In this document: positions 8,053 to 15,424 of the stretch, piece after piece
Layout: the number at the start of each line of letters is the position of its first letter
Numbering within the stretch: position 1 is the first letter of the stretch
From: DATKGN01 sp964385705
Lineage (GTDB): Bacteria; Patescibacteriota; Microgenomatia; UBA10105; UBA927
Length of the DNA: 64,000 bases
NCBI GenBank assembly: GCA_964385705.1
Contig: CAYLQG010000001.1
Location: forward strand, 1 to 64,000
Direction of reading: 5' to 3'
Notes under the pieces: model-generated
What the model was told of the DNA's origin: nothing
The model's input: only the letters and a program-made list of their open reading frames with translations
The model's database searches: none
Program-made: the position numbers and the translations under genes

Positions 8053-8732
8053 GAACTCTTCCTGCATATCCAAACTTTAATTCCTACATAACCTGATTTC
8101 GTAAGTGCCGGAAATATAGCAAAATCAACTTCCTCCCGGATCGTCGACAACGGGACCGTGCCGGCCTGATATTTTTCCCGTCGTGCAATTTCAGCGCCTC
8201 CGATACGTCCTGATAAGATAATCCGGACTCCTTTGGCTCCCGCCGACATAACTCGCTCGATCGTCTGATTACAGATACGTTTGTGAGGCATACGTTTCAT
8301 CATCTGATCGGAAATATTCTGAGCAACGAGATATGCGTTCAGGTTCGGTTCTTTTACCGGTTCGACTGCAAGCTCAACCTTCACTCGGGATGCATCTTTA
8401 AGACTCCGCTTTTCCTCATAGGGATTTGTAGGATTTTGATGCAGCGAGAGAAATTTTTCAATAAATTTCTTAAGCTCCTCAAGACCGCTTCCGCCGCGAC
8501 CGATGACGACACCGGGCCGGGAAACAAATAATGTCACTTTCATCTTGTTGATTGACCGTTCAATAATGACCTGCGCCAAACCGGCGGGTTTAAGTCTGGC
8601 CTGGAGCACTTCACGGAGCTTCGCATCTTCATATACGAATTCTTTATACCGTCTTTTATCGGCAAACCAACGGGAGCCCCATGTAAAAACGGTGCCTATG
8701 CGAAACCCTTTTGGATTAATTTTTTGTCCCAT
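8049..8732 (-). CDS. rpsC: 30S ribosomal protein S3 (uS3)
   Basis: 227 residues. It starts MGQKINPKGFRIGTVFTWGS. The KH domain shows VIIERSINKMKVTLFVSRPGVVIGRGG, and the C-terminal domain shows GAKGVRIILSGRIGGAEIARREKYQAGTVPLSTI and GYVGIKVWICRKSS. It forms part of the mRNA entry channel. The stop codon lies within the repeat that fills the gap to rplP. Confidence 0.97.
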   Translation of the reverse strand: MGQKINPKGFRIGTVFTWGSRWFADKRRYKEFVYEDAKLREVLQARLKPAGLAQVIIERSINKMKVTLFVSRPGVVIGRGGSGLEELKKFIEKFLSLHQNPTNPYEEKRSLKDASRVKVELAVEPVKEPNLNAYLVAQNISDQMMKRMPHKRICNQTIERVMSAGAKGVRIILSGRIGGAEIARREKYQAGTVPLSTIREEVDFAIFPALTKSGYVGIKVWICRKSS

Positions 8733-8734
8733 GA

Positions 8735-9079
8735 TTACTCCTTTTTCCCGCCTTCATCTGTTAATACAACGCAAACGTGTGTCATACGCTTCTTATATGC
8801 ATGTGCCTGTCCGCGCGATACTGCATGAAATCGTTTCATCACCGGTCCGCCCATGACTTCTATCCGCTTAAATCTCAAATCGCTCCCCTTTACCTGTTTT
8901 TGAAGCGCGTTGGCAACCGCCGAAGCAACAACTTTGCTCATCGGAAGTGCAGCGCTTTTTGGCATATGGTCGAGCTGAATGAGTGCATCCTGAGGATGTA
9001 GGGATCGTATTGCATCAGCGACAAGCCGCAATTTGCGGGTGCTGGTTCTTATGTATTTTGATGTTGCCTGGTATTCCAT
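8735..9079 (-). CDS. rplV: 50S ribosomal protein L22 (uL22)
   Basis: 114 residues. YIRTSTRKLRLVADAIR at the N-terminus, the AASAVANAL-like segment and the C-terminal loop MKRFHAVSRGQAHAYKKRMTHVCVVL identify uL22. The extended loop lines the peptide exit tunnel. It ends 2 bases before rpsC starts. Confidence 0.97.
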   Translation of the reverse strand: MEYQATSKYIRTSTRKLRLVADAIRSLHPQDALIQLDHMPKSAALPMSKVVASAVANALQKQVKGSDLRFKRIEVMGGPVMKRFHAVSRGQAHAYKKRMTHVCVVLTDEGGKKE

Positions 9080-9086
9080 AATTTAG

Positions 9087-9136
9087 TTCATTGTTCAAAG
9101 TTCATTGTTCAAAGTTTAAAAACCATGAACTATGAA
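9087..9136. repeat. Tandem 14-base repeat and ATGAAC words between rpsS and rplV
   Basis: A perfect tandem duplication of TTCATTGTTCAAAG occupies 9087-9114. It is followed by CCATGAACTATGAACC, which echoes the words in the rplP-rpsC gap at 7993-8052. No gene fits in the 68-base gap. The two copies flank the rpsC-rplV pair. Confidence 0.75.
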
Positions 9137-9147
9137 CCAATAACTCA

Positions 9148-9432
9148 CTACGTTTTATCCATCGTTCTCTTTGTAACCTGACCATGACCGTGGAACGTCC
9201 GCGTCGGTGCAAACTCTCCCAATCGGTGCCCAACCATAGCTTCTGAGACGTATACTTCCAAAAATACGTGACCATTGTGCACCGCAAATCTATGACCCAC
9301 AAATTCCGGAGGAATCTGACAGGCGCGCGACCACGTTTTAATCGGCGTTTTTTCTCCACCAGCTTTTTGTTTATTTACTTTTACTATTAATTTAGGATCT
9401 ATATACGGTCCTTTTTTGCTGCTACGTGCCAT
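9148..9432 (-). CDS. rpsS: 30S ribosomal protein S19 (uS19)
   Basis: 94 residues. MARSSKKGPYIDPKLIVKV, IKTWSRACQIPPEFVGHRFAVHNG and VGHRLGEFAPTRTFHGHG are diagnostic. It sits in the head of the 30S subunit near the A site. It starts 19 bases after the rplB stop. Confidence 0.97.
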   Translation of the reverse strand: MARSSKKGPYIDPKLIVKVNKQKAGGEKTPIKTWSRACQIPPEFVGHRFAVHNGHVFLEVYVSEAMVGHRLGEFAPTRTFHGHGQVTKRTMDKT

Positions 9433-9451
9433 AGTTCGTTATTGATTCAAT

Positions 9452-10216
9452 TTACTTTGAACCACCCTTTCTATGTTGAACGATAAACCGGTCACTGTAT
9501 TTTACGAGTTTACGTGTTTTCTTACCCAATGTATGCTTCCCCCATGGACTCTTGGGTGAGCTCATGCCGATACCGCTTCTTCCTTCTCCGCCACCATGCG
9601 GGTGACTTCTCGGATTTTGTGCAACTCCCCGTACTTCCGGTCGTCTCCCCATATGCCGGCTGCGGCCTGCGGTACCGATGACTTCATTTCGGTGTTCGAC
9701 ATTGCCGACCTGTCCGACGGTCGCTTTACAATCCGCGTTAAATACCCGTATTTCCCCTGAAGGGAGTTTTAATTGTACCAGATCGCCGTCCCTGGCGAGT
9801 ACTGTCGCTACAGTTCCTGCACTCCTCATCATCTGTGCGCCACGGCCCGGTTTGATTTCAACGTTGTGAATGAGCGTTCCGACCGGCATTAATCCGATTT
9901 TCAGTGCATTCCCGCTTTTAATATCTGCTGTATCTCCTGAGATCACTTTTTGTCCGACCGCAAGCCCTACCGGAGCCAAAATATAGCGCTTTTCCCCGTC
10001 TGAATACTGGAGTAGTGCGAGATCTGCCGTCCTGTTCGGATCATAGACGATCGCAATAACCGTAGCGCTAATTCCGTCCTTTTCTCTCATCCAGTCAATC
10101 TTCCGGTAAAACCGCTTCTCACGGCCTCCCTGATGGCGGATTGAGACATGACCCATGACATCACGGCCTGATTTCTTTGACAATATAACGGTTAAACTTT
10201 TTACACGTGTTTCCAT
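9452..10216 (-). CDS. rplB: 50S ribosomal protein L2 (uL2)
   Basis: 254 residues, about 20 shorter than the common ~275. The missing part is at the N-terminus, where the usual KPTSPGRR block is absent. Core blocks are present: GHVSIRHQGGREKRFYRKID, MRSAGTVATVLARDGDLVQLKLPSGEIR, and GRRPEVRGVAQNPRSHPHGGGEGRSGIG with the conserved peptidyl-transferase-proximal histidine. The C-terminus WGKHTLGKKTRKLVKYSDRFIVQ is typical. Confidence 0.97.
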   Translation of the reverse strand: METRVKSLTVILSKKSGRDVMGHVSIRHQGGREKRFYRKIDWMREKDGISATVIAIVYDPNRTADLALLQYSDGEKRYILAPVGLAVGQKVISGDTADIKSGNALKIGLMPVGTLIHNVEIKPGRGAQMMRSAGTVATVLARDGDLVQLKLPSGEIRVFNADCKATVGQVGNVEHRNEVIGTAGRSRHMGRRPEVRGVAQNPRSHPHGGGEGRSGIGMSSPKSPWGKHTLGKKTRKLVKYSDRFIVQHRKGGSK

Positions 10217-10218
10217 AG

Positions 10219-10548
10219 TTATTTAGCGGTCGGCGCAGGCGATTTTCCCGGAGTGGCTGCCTGTTCCGTCACTTCAAATGCATCAATTTTATCGCCCTTT
10301 TTCAAATGTACAATTGCTTTTTTCCAATCTGCTTTTTTCACATATTTCTGCATGCGGCCGACTCTGCGCATCTTGCCGTGCATATGAACAGTGCGGACTT
10401 CTGTCACCGTTACGGAATAAAACTTCGCAATCACTTTTGCGATATCTTCTTTTTCCGCCTGTTCGGTAACCATGAACGTATACCAACCCGTTGAGGCGAG
10501 TGTCAGTGATTTTTCCGTAATTAATGGTCGTTTGACAATTGTGTTCAT
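10219..10548 (-). CDS. rplW: 50S ribosomal protein L23 (uL23)
   Basis: 109 residues. VKRPLITEKSLTLAS at the N-terminus, YTFMVTEQAEKEDIAKVIAKFYSVTVTEVRTVHMHGKMRRVGRM and KKADWKKAIVHLKKGDKIDAFE match uL23, a docking site for trigger factor and SRP at the exit tunnel. It has a short Pro/Ala/Thr tail. Two bases separate it from rplB and rplD. Confidence 0.96.
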   Translation of the reverse strand: MNTIVKRPLITEKSLTLASTGWYTFMVTEQAEKEDIAKVIAKFYSVTVTEVRTVHMHGKMRRVGRMQKYVKKADWKKAIVHLKKGDKIDAFEVTEQAATPGKSPAPTAK

Positions 10549-10550
10549 AG

Positions 10551-11351
10551 TTATGCTATTTTTGTAATGATATCCTTAACTACCTGGACGCCGTCTTTCA
10601 TAAATACGACTTTGTTATGCGATACCACATCATACGTATTAATGCTCTGGGCCGACACGATTGTGACATTAGCAATATTTCGTGCAGTTCTTGTCACATG
10701 GCCTGTTTCAGGCCCTACAACCAACAGTGTCGGTACGCTCCCGGTCAAAAGCGAGAGAGTTCTGGCCATATACTTCGTTTTCGGTTTGAGCGATGCCAGT
10801 CCGTCAACAAAAACAACATTCCCTGATTCATATTGACTCGTTAGTGCACAAGCAAGGGCCATCCGGCGCATTTTTTCCGGCATTTTCATGGAAAAATCGT
10901 GCGGTACCGGTCCGAATGTGATACCTCCGCCGACGAAAATAGGCGCTCTAATGTTGCCGTGTCGTGCACGACCCGTACCTTTTTGGCGGTAAATTTTTCT
11001 TGTAGATCCCTCAACCATACCACGGGATTTTGTTGCTGCTCCTCCTGCCCGTTGATTGGCTAAATAAACGCGGACAGCCTGGGCAATCAATTGTTTATTC
11101 ATTTTTTCACCGAATACTTCAGCTGGAAGGGTCATTTTCCCTTTTGCTTTACCGTCGACATCAACTACCGTTGCATTAAGTCCGGTAATGGTTGCTTCCA
11201 CTTTGACTGCTGCCAGACTCACGGTCTTTTTCTCCGGTTTTTTTGTAACAACGGCTTTTTTGACCACTTTTTTAACCACAGCTTTTTTAGCCGCTTTCAC
11301 GGGTTTCGCTTTTGTAGCTTTCGTTATTTTTGTTGGTTTTTTCACTGCCAT
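10551..11351 (-). CDS. rplD: 50S ribosomal protein L4 (uL4) with Lys/Ala-rich N-terminal extension
   Basis: 266 residues from the ATG at 11351, which lies one base after the rplC stop and has an AGAAAGAAG Shine-Dalgarno-like run about 6 bases upstream. Residues 1 to about 45 form a Lys/Ala/Val-rich tail resembling a histone H1 tail. The L4 core begins near residue 57. The conserved loop is RGMVEGSTRKIYRQKGTGRARHG, followed by GGGITFGPVPHDFSMKMPEKMRR. Typical bacterial L4 is about 200-210 residues, so the extension accounts for the extra length. Confidence 0.96.
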   Translation of the reverse strand: MAVKKPTKITKATKAKPVKAAKKAVVKKVVKKAVVTKKPEKKTVSLAAVKVEATITGLNATVVDVDGKAKGKMTLPAEVFGEKMNKQLIAQAVRVYLANQRAGGAATKSRGMVEGSTRKIYRQKGTGRARHGNIRAPIFVGGGITFGPVPHDFSMKMPEKMRRMALACALTSQYESGNVVFVDGLASLKPKTKYMARTLSLLTGSVPTLLVVGPETGHVTRTARNIANVTIVSAQSINTYDVVSHNKVVFMKDGVQVVKDIITKIA

Positions 11352-11352
11352 A

Positions 11353-11973
11353 TCATGCTTCTTTCTGAACAATCACCAAGCCGTTGCAACCACCAGGAAT
11401 CAACCCTTTTACTGTTAATAAATTCTTTTCATTATCAACTGCCACTACTTCAAGTCCGATAACTGTGACACGCTCGTTACCCATCCGACCTGCCATGCGC
11501 TTCCCTTTGTAGACACGTCCCGGAGTGGTTGTTTGTCCGATAGAACCCGGAGCACGCTCACGGTCTGATGTTCCGTGCGTGCGGGGCATTCCTGCAAATC
11601 CATGCCGTTTCACAACACCTGCAAATCCTTTTCCTTTTGAAGTTCCGACTACTCTGATGGCATCGCCAACCGCAAATACGTCACCGACGCTGATCTTGGC
11701 GCCGACGGCCATCCCTTCAGGAATGGAGGCTACACGAAGTTCCCGCAAAAAACGGGGCTTTTCTGTTAACCCCGCTTTTTTCATTAATCCTTCTTGTGCT
11801 TTCTTGATGTGTTTTCGAGTTCCGAATGCAAGTTGCAAACTTTTATATGAACCTGTGTCAATAATACCCGTGACCCAGCACGGACCGGCCTCAATAAATG
11901 TGACCGGAAGTCGTTTGCCATTCGGCATAAAAACTTGCGACTGCGACTGTTTGATTCCAAGTAATGCGTCCAT
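11353..11973 (-). CDS. rplC: 50S ribosomal protein L3 (uL3)
   Basis: 206 residues. It starts MDALLGIKQSQSQVFMPNGK and includes VTFIEAGPCWVTGI, GTSKGKGFAGVVKRHGFAGMPRTHGTSDRERAPGSIGQTTTPGRVYKGKRMAGRMG, the uL3 loop that reaches the peptidyl-transferase centre. It is the first gene of the unit that follows the promoter and terminator-like hairpin in the 274-base gap downstream of rpsJ. Confidence 0.97.
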   Translation of the reverse strand: MDALLGIKQSQSQVFMPNGKRLPVTFIEAGPCWVTGIIDTGSYKSLQLAFGTRKHIKKAQEGLMKKAGLTEKPRFLRELRVASIPEGMAVGAKISVGDVFAVGDAIRVVGTSKGKGFAGVVKRHGFAGMPRTHGTSDRERAPGSIGQTTTPGRVYKGKRMAGRMGNERVTVIGLEVVAVDNEKNLLTVKGLIPGGCNGLVIVQKEA

Positions 11974-12035
11974 ATATAAACAAAAACAAGTTAAAATCGA
12001 TTATACCGTGCAATTCCGATTGCAGCGTGTATAAA

Positions 12036-12060
12036 CAAAAAGCGACCTCGGTTGAGGTCG
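12036..12060 (-). terminator. Intrinsic terminator / possible attenuator before rplC
   Basis: CGACCTC (12043-12049), a GGTT loop and GAGGTCG (12054-12060) form a perfect 7-bp stem. Read on the minus strand it is followed by CTTTTTG. On the plus strand it is followed by TTTT, so it could work in both directions. It lies about 65 bases after the predicted start of transcripts from the promoter at 12134-12162 and about 60 bases before rplC. Confidence 0.65.
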
Positions 12061-12133
12061 TTTTGATCTCTCATCCGAGACTTTTGATGTACCGCTACGA
12101 TATAGACAAATGCATTGTCATATCAATCTGCAT

Positions 12134-12162
12134 AGTATACCAAAGTATCTCCCCTATATCAA
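12134..12162 (-). promoter_or_regulatory. Predicted promoter of the rplC-infA operon
   Basis: On the minus strand TTGATA (12162-12157), a 17-base spacer and TATACT (12139-12134) match the sigma70 consensus well. Transcription would start near 12127, between rpsJ and rplC. It gives the S10/spc block a start separate from tuf-rpsJ, with a leader of about 150 bases containing the hairpin at 12043-12060. Confidence 0.6.
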
Positions 12163-12169
12163 TATTATT

Positions 12170-12239
12170 GTCATTCTCGGGCTTGAACCGAGAATCCTTT
12201 ACGAATCAAGGGTATCCCTCGACTTCGCTCGGGATGACC
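12170..12239. repeat. Compound palindromic repeat bounded by GTCAT / ATGAC
   Basis: The segment begins GTCATTCTCGG and ends CGGGATGAC. It contains two hairpins: ATTCTCGG...CCGAGAAT (about 12173-12195) and a 22-base hairpin at 12214-12235 (ATCCC...GGGAT). The second hairpin belongs to the same family as the one inside the metK riboswitch at 61085-61106. It has the look of a MITE or REP-like intergenic element. No transposase is nearby. Confidence 0.6.
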
Positions 12240-12247
12240 TATGAAGG

Positions 12248-12556
12248 TCACATCTTTATCTCTACATCCACGCCGGCCGGTAGGTCCAAATGCATCAGTT
12301 GATCAATCGTCTTGTCGGTCGGCTCTATGATATCAATAAGGCGTTTGTGCGTCTTAATCATGAAATCCTCACGGCTGTTCCGATCGATGAACGGACTTCG
12401 CGCCACGTTAAAATGCTCCTTGTCCGTCGGAAGCGGCACAGGTCCTACGACCCGAGCGCCCGTCCTCACGGCGGTATCAAGAATCTTCTGACAACAATCA
12501 TCAATGATTCTGCTGTCGTATGCTTTTAAACGTACTCGAATTCTTCCTTTCGGCAT
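12248..12556 (-). CDS. rpsJ: 30S ribosomal protein S10 (uS10)
   Basis: 102 residues. RIRVRLKAYDSRIIDDCCQKIL, GARVVGPVPLPTDKEHFNVARSPFIDRNSREDF and HKRLIDIIEPTDKTIDQLMHLDLPAGVDVEIKM are diagnostic. It is 39 bases downstream of tuf, so probably on the tuf transcript. It is separated from rplC by 274 bases containing a repeat, a promoter and a terminator-like hairpin. Confidence 0.97.
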   Translation of the reverse strand: MPKGRIRVRLKAYDSRIIDDCCQKILDTAVRTGARVVGPVPLPTDKEHFNVARSPFIDRNSREDFMIKTHKRLIDIIEPTDKTIDQLMHLDLPAGVDVEIKM

Positions 12557-12595
12557 TATATATTCGTTTCACACAAACGCTTACGGCAGTAAGGC

Positions 12596-13783
12596 TTATG
12601 CGATAATCTTCGTAACTACTCCAGCGCCTACCGTATGTCCACCCTCACGGAGTGCAAACCGCACGCCTTCTTCAAGAGCGACCGGAACGATAAGTTTAGC
12701 TGTCATCTTTGTTTCATCTCCCGGCATAACCATCTCGACGCCAGCGGGAAGGGTCACTTCACCGGTTACATCAGTGGTCCTTATATAGAATTGTGGCCGG
12801 TATCCTGTAAAGAACGGTGTATGTCGTCCACCCTCTTCTTTGGCAAGGATATAGATCTGTGCCTCAAATTCTGTATGCGGCTTCACCGATCCCGGCGCTG
12901 CGAGCACTTGTCCCCGCTCCACCTGGTTTTTCTCAATTCCCCGAAGAAGGACGCCGATGTTATCTCCGGCCTGACCCTCATCAAGGAGTTTTCGAAACAT
13001 TTCAACTCCGGTAACGACGGTTGTCTGCGTCGGTTTGATTCCGACAATTTCCATCGTTTCGTTGACTTTGCAGCGGCCCCGCTCGACGCGGCCGGTGACA
13101 ACGGTTCCGCGGCCTTTGATTGAGAAAACATCCTCAATAGGCATAAGGAACGGTTTATCAAGATCCCGTTTCGGCTCTGGGAAGTAGCTGTCTACCGTAT
13201 CCATAAGCTCCTGGATCTTGGCTTCCGCTTCCGGATCACCCTGGAGTGCTTTAAGTGCGCTTCCACGGATAACCGGAACTTTGTCTCCCGGGAAATGATA
13301 CTTCGTTAAAAGCTCGCGGACTTCCATCTCGACAAGGTCGAGAAGTTCTTTGTCCTGTACCATATCGCATTTGTTCATGAAAACGATAATAGCCGGAACG
13401 TTTACCTGGTTTGCAAGTAAAATGTGTTCACGGGTCTGCGGCATAGGACCATCCGGTGCCGAGACAACGAGAATGGCGCCATCCATCTGAGCTGCTCCGG
13501 TGATCATGTTTTTGACATAATCAGCATGTCCGGGAGCATCGATGTGTGCGTAATGTCGTTTTTCCGTCTCGTATTCTGAGTGGTGGATGTTAATCGTCAC
13601 GCCCCGGGCCTTTTCCTCAGGTGCGTTATCGATTTCTTCATACTTGAGTGCTTTTGCAAAACCTTTTTTTGCAAGCACGTGGGTAATAGCTGACGTAAGG
13701 GTTGTTTTCCCATGGTCAACGTGGCCGATGGTTCCAATATTCAAATGCGGTTTGCTGCGATTAAATTTTTGCTGGTCAGCCAT
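12596..13783 (-). CDS. tuf: Elongation factor Tu
   Basis: 395 residues, the normal length. G1 is GHVDHGKT (20-27), the effector region is ARGVTIN, G3 is DAPGH, G4 is NKCD and G5 is SALKAL. Domains 2 and 3 are complete (KGRGTVVTGRVERG, GIEKNQVERGQVLAAPG, FRTGYRPQFYIRTTDVTG-like strand, REGGHTVGAGVVTKIIA). It delivers aminoacyl-tRNA to the ribosome. An AAGG ribosome-binding site lies before the ATG. A predicted promoter is at 14004-14032. Confidence 0.98.
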   Translation of the reverse strand: MADQQKFNRSKPHLNIGTIGHVDHGKTTLTSAITHVLAKKGFAKALKYEEIDNAPEEKARGVTINIHHSEYETEKRHYAHIDAPGHADYVKNMITGAAQMDGAILVVSAPDGPMPQTREHILLANQVNVPAIIVFMNKCDMVQDKELLDLVEMEVRELLTKYHFPGDKVPVIRGSALKALQGDPEAEAKIQELMDTVDSYFPEPKRDLDKPFLMPIEDVFSIKGRGTVVTGRVERGRCKVNETMEIVGIKPTQTTVVTGVEMFRKLLDEGQAGDNIGVLLRGIEKNQVERGQVLAAPGSVKPHTEFEAQIYILAKEEGGRHTPFFTGYRPQFYIRTTDVTGEVTLPAGVEMVMPGDETKMTAKLIVPVALEEGVRFALREGGHTVGAGVVTKIIA

Positions 13784-14105
13784 AACTGCCTTTCTAGAAG
13801 CGCTTTACCGATCTTTGATCGGGATTAGCGATTCTTGATCCACCAGTAAACGCTCTGTGAGCCGCTCTACGAATAGTAGGTAAGGCGAACAGTAAGTAAC
13901 GGCGGACAACTATTTGTTAATAAATACCAATACAGACAAATCACCTCATAAACTCATCATCTAAATCAGGTAATAATGAGTTGTGAGATGATTCGGTACG
14001 GGTATTTTAACATCCGGTTTAGATTTGCGCAAGAAGGGAATGAGGTAAAATTAGTATTTACAAACAACTTCGTTTATCTCTATTAATAAACGGATACTAC
14101 GATTA
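13784..14105 (-). other. tuf leader and promoter region (no gene)
   Basis: This 322-base gap holds no credible coding frame. It contains the promoter at 14004-14032 and a roughly 210-base untranslated leader for tuf with small hairpins, for example CCGATC-AAA-GATCGG near 13812-13826. The distal part (14071-14092) has CGTTTAT...ATAAACG, which could close the upstream gene but has no T-run. Confidence 0.55.
14004..14032 (-). promoter_or_regulatory. Predicted tuf promoter
   Basis: On the minus strand TTGCGC (14032-14027), exactly 17 bases, then TAAAAT (14009-14004), preceded by TG one base upstream (extended -10). The start would be near 13997, giving a leader of about 210 bases. It resembles the fusA promoter (TTGCGG-17-TACAAT). 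Confidence 0.65.
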
Positions 14106-15269
14106 TTAATAATTTTCCCCAACATGCGGATCCAAATGGAGTACAAATGACCTGTCTTCATAAGAGGGTGTGTCACCTTCCTGAAAAGAAGTATATTTAG
14201 GAGCACCGGTAGTTGTTCTATTTATTACCCCTGAATTTGTTAATGTCTGTGCGGTGATGGTAAAATCGTCGACCTTCCAATTATCCAGGTTTGGATTAAT
14301 AACTAATGCCATAGTGCGGAAGGCAGCTTCAATCATAGCGTTTGATAACACCGAATTTGGGTACGTTTCCTCTTTAAAGCGCGTCTTAACTTCTAACACA
14401 CTCGTAACCATATCAAAGGATTCGACAAATAAATCCACTTTTCGTTGATCATCCGGAGATAATTGCGGATATTCACTCGGATCCAATGGGAGTTTATCTT
14501 TAAAATAAGCTTCGTAGATTGTTCTATCGCCAGTTGTATTAAGACACATCCATGCAAATATGTGTTTTGCATTCAACCTTCTGGTTGGATCATCACTTGC
14601 AAAAGCTTCACGCGCTACTGCGGTATAATCTAATATAATTTCGCGGGCCTGATCTGTATAATTATCCAGACTCACGTGTGAATTTCTATTATTTACTGTC
14701 TCCTCAACCAGTTTTTGGATATTCCTTAAATTAGTAGTAAATTGCTCTTTTTGTAAACGTTGATCAAGATAATGCTCATCAACAGCAGCTCCGATAACAG
14801 TCGGCTCCATAAAAAAACCAAAACCGGTTGACACCAAAGACCATGCTGCGTTTCTCGCAGTATCATAGAATACTAGCTTAAGGAACGCACGTCGTGCTGC
14901 TCCAAACTTACCCAACTCTTCAATTTTCTCTTGATCAAATGCGTTCTCTTTAAAGCTATGATACGAATGGCGCGTCAGAATTGCCCCCGTAACTATTCCG
15001 AACCCTAATGGGGTATAGGTCAGTGTTGCTTTAACATCGTTAGGAGTATCACCTCTCGGGAAGTACTTAGTTTCTTGATATAAAAAATTTTTATCACCGT
15101 GTAAGATCAGATCTGTTGCATAAGCAGCACCAACGACTTCCAAGCCGACAAGAGGTAACAGTACTTCTAAAAAAAGCTCTGCTTCTGAAGAGCTATAACG
15201 ATCAGCTTCGTCCGAGATATATTTTTTTACTGATGATATGCCTTTTCTAATTTGTTCCGCAGCCACCAT
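14106..15269 (-). CDS. Unknown protein with three hydrophobic segments
   Basis: 387 residues, not recognised. The N-terminal half has probable membrane segments at about 31-57 (LFLEVLLPLVGLEVVGAAYA), 83-98 and 139-160 (ARNAAWSLVSTGFGFFMEPT). The second half is soluble, helical and acidic, ending LHLDPHVGENY. A TATAAT box lies 11 bases before the ATG with TTGTGT 17 bases further (15280-15308), so the mRNA would be nearly leaderless. It sits between tuf and the fusA relic, in a region inserted into the normal fusA-tuf neighbourhood. Function cannot be inferred. Confidence 0.7.
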   Translation of the reverse strand: MVAAEQIRKGISSVKKYISDEADRYSSSEAELFLEVLLPLVGLEVVGAAYATDLILHGDKNFLYQETKYFPRGDTPNDVKATLTYTPLGFGIVTGAILTRHSYHSFKENAFDQEKIEELGKFGAARRAFLKLVFYDTARNAAWSLVSTGFGFFMEPTVIGAAVDEHYLDQRLQKEQFTTNLRNIQKLVEETVNNRNSHVSLDNYTDQAREIILDYTAVAREAFASDDPTRRLNAKHIFAWMCLNTTGDRTIYEAYFKDKLPLDPSEYPQLSPDDQRKVDLFVESFDMVTSVLEVKTRFKEETYPNSVLSNAMIEAAFRTMALVINPNLDNWKVDDFTITAQTLTNSGVINRTTTGAPKYTSFQEGDTPSYEDRSFVLHLDPHVGENY

Positions 15270-15279
15270 ATTAAATGCA

Positions 15280-15308
15280 ATTATATACTATAAGCTTATT
15301 TAACACAA
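15280..15308 (-). promoter_or_regulatory. Predicted promoter of the 387-residue protein gene
   Basis: TTGTGT (15308-15303), 17 bases, TATAAT (15285-15280) on the minus strand. The expected start is about 4 bases before the ATG at 15269. It overlaps the stretch next to the fusA relic. Confidence 0.55.
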
Positions 15309-15340
15309 CGGCGAGCCTGTGATTTGTGGTTTATCTTCGG

Positions 15341-15402
15341 TTATCCGCTGCCGTGGTGCGCTTTATTTGGCGATGATTATCTCCTGAATATTAGAGGCAC
15401 TT
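15341..15402 (-). pseudogene. Decayed copy of the fusA 3' end
   Basis: This stretch aligns in the same orientation with the fusA 3' end (17527-17590): by hand 49 of 64 columns are identical with two single-base gaps. Translated on the minus strand it reads NIQEIIIAK then stop, against NIQEKIIAKEGRT at the EF-G C-terminus. No longer frame remains. Together with the intact fusA end it brackets the gene at 15425-17437, as expected if that segment entered by duplication or integration at the fusA 3' end. Confidence 0.7.
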
Positions 15403-15424
15403 TGATAACGTTCATGACGGTTAA

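Noticed and set aside
12172..12195. tRNA-like TTCAAGCCCGAG word
   Set aside because: No acceptor, D or anticodon arms can be drawn around it. It is part of a palindromic repeat.
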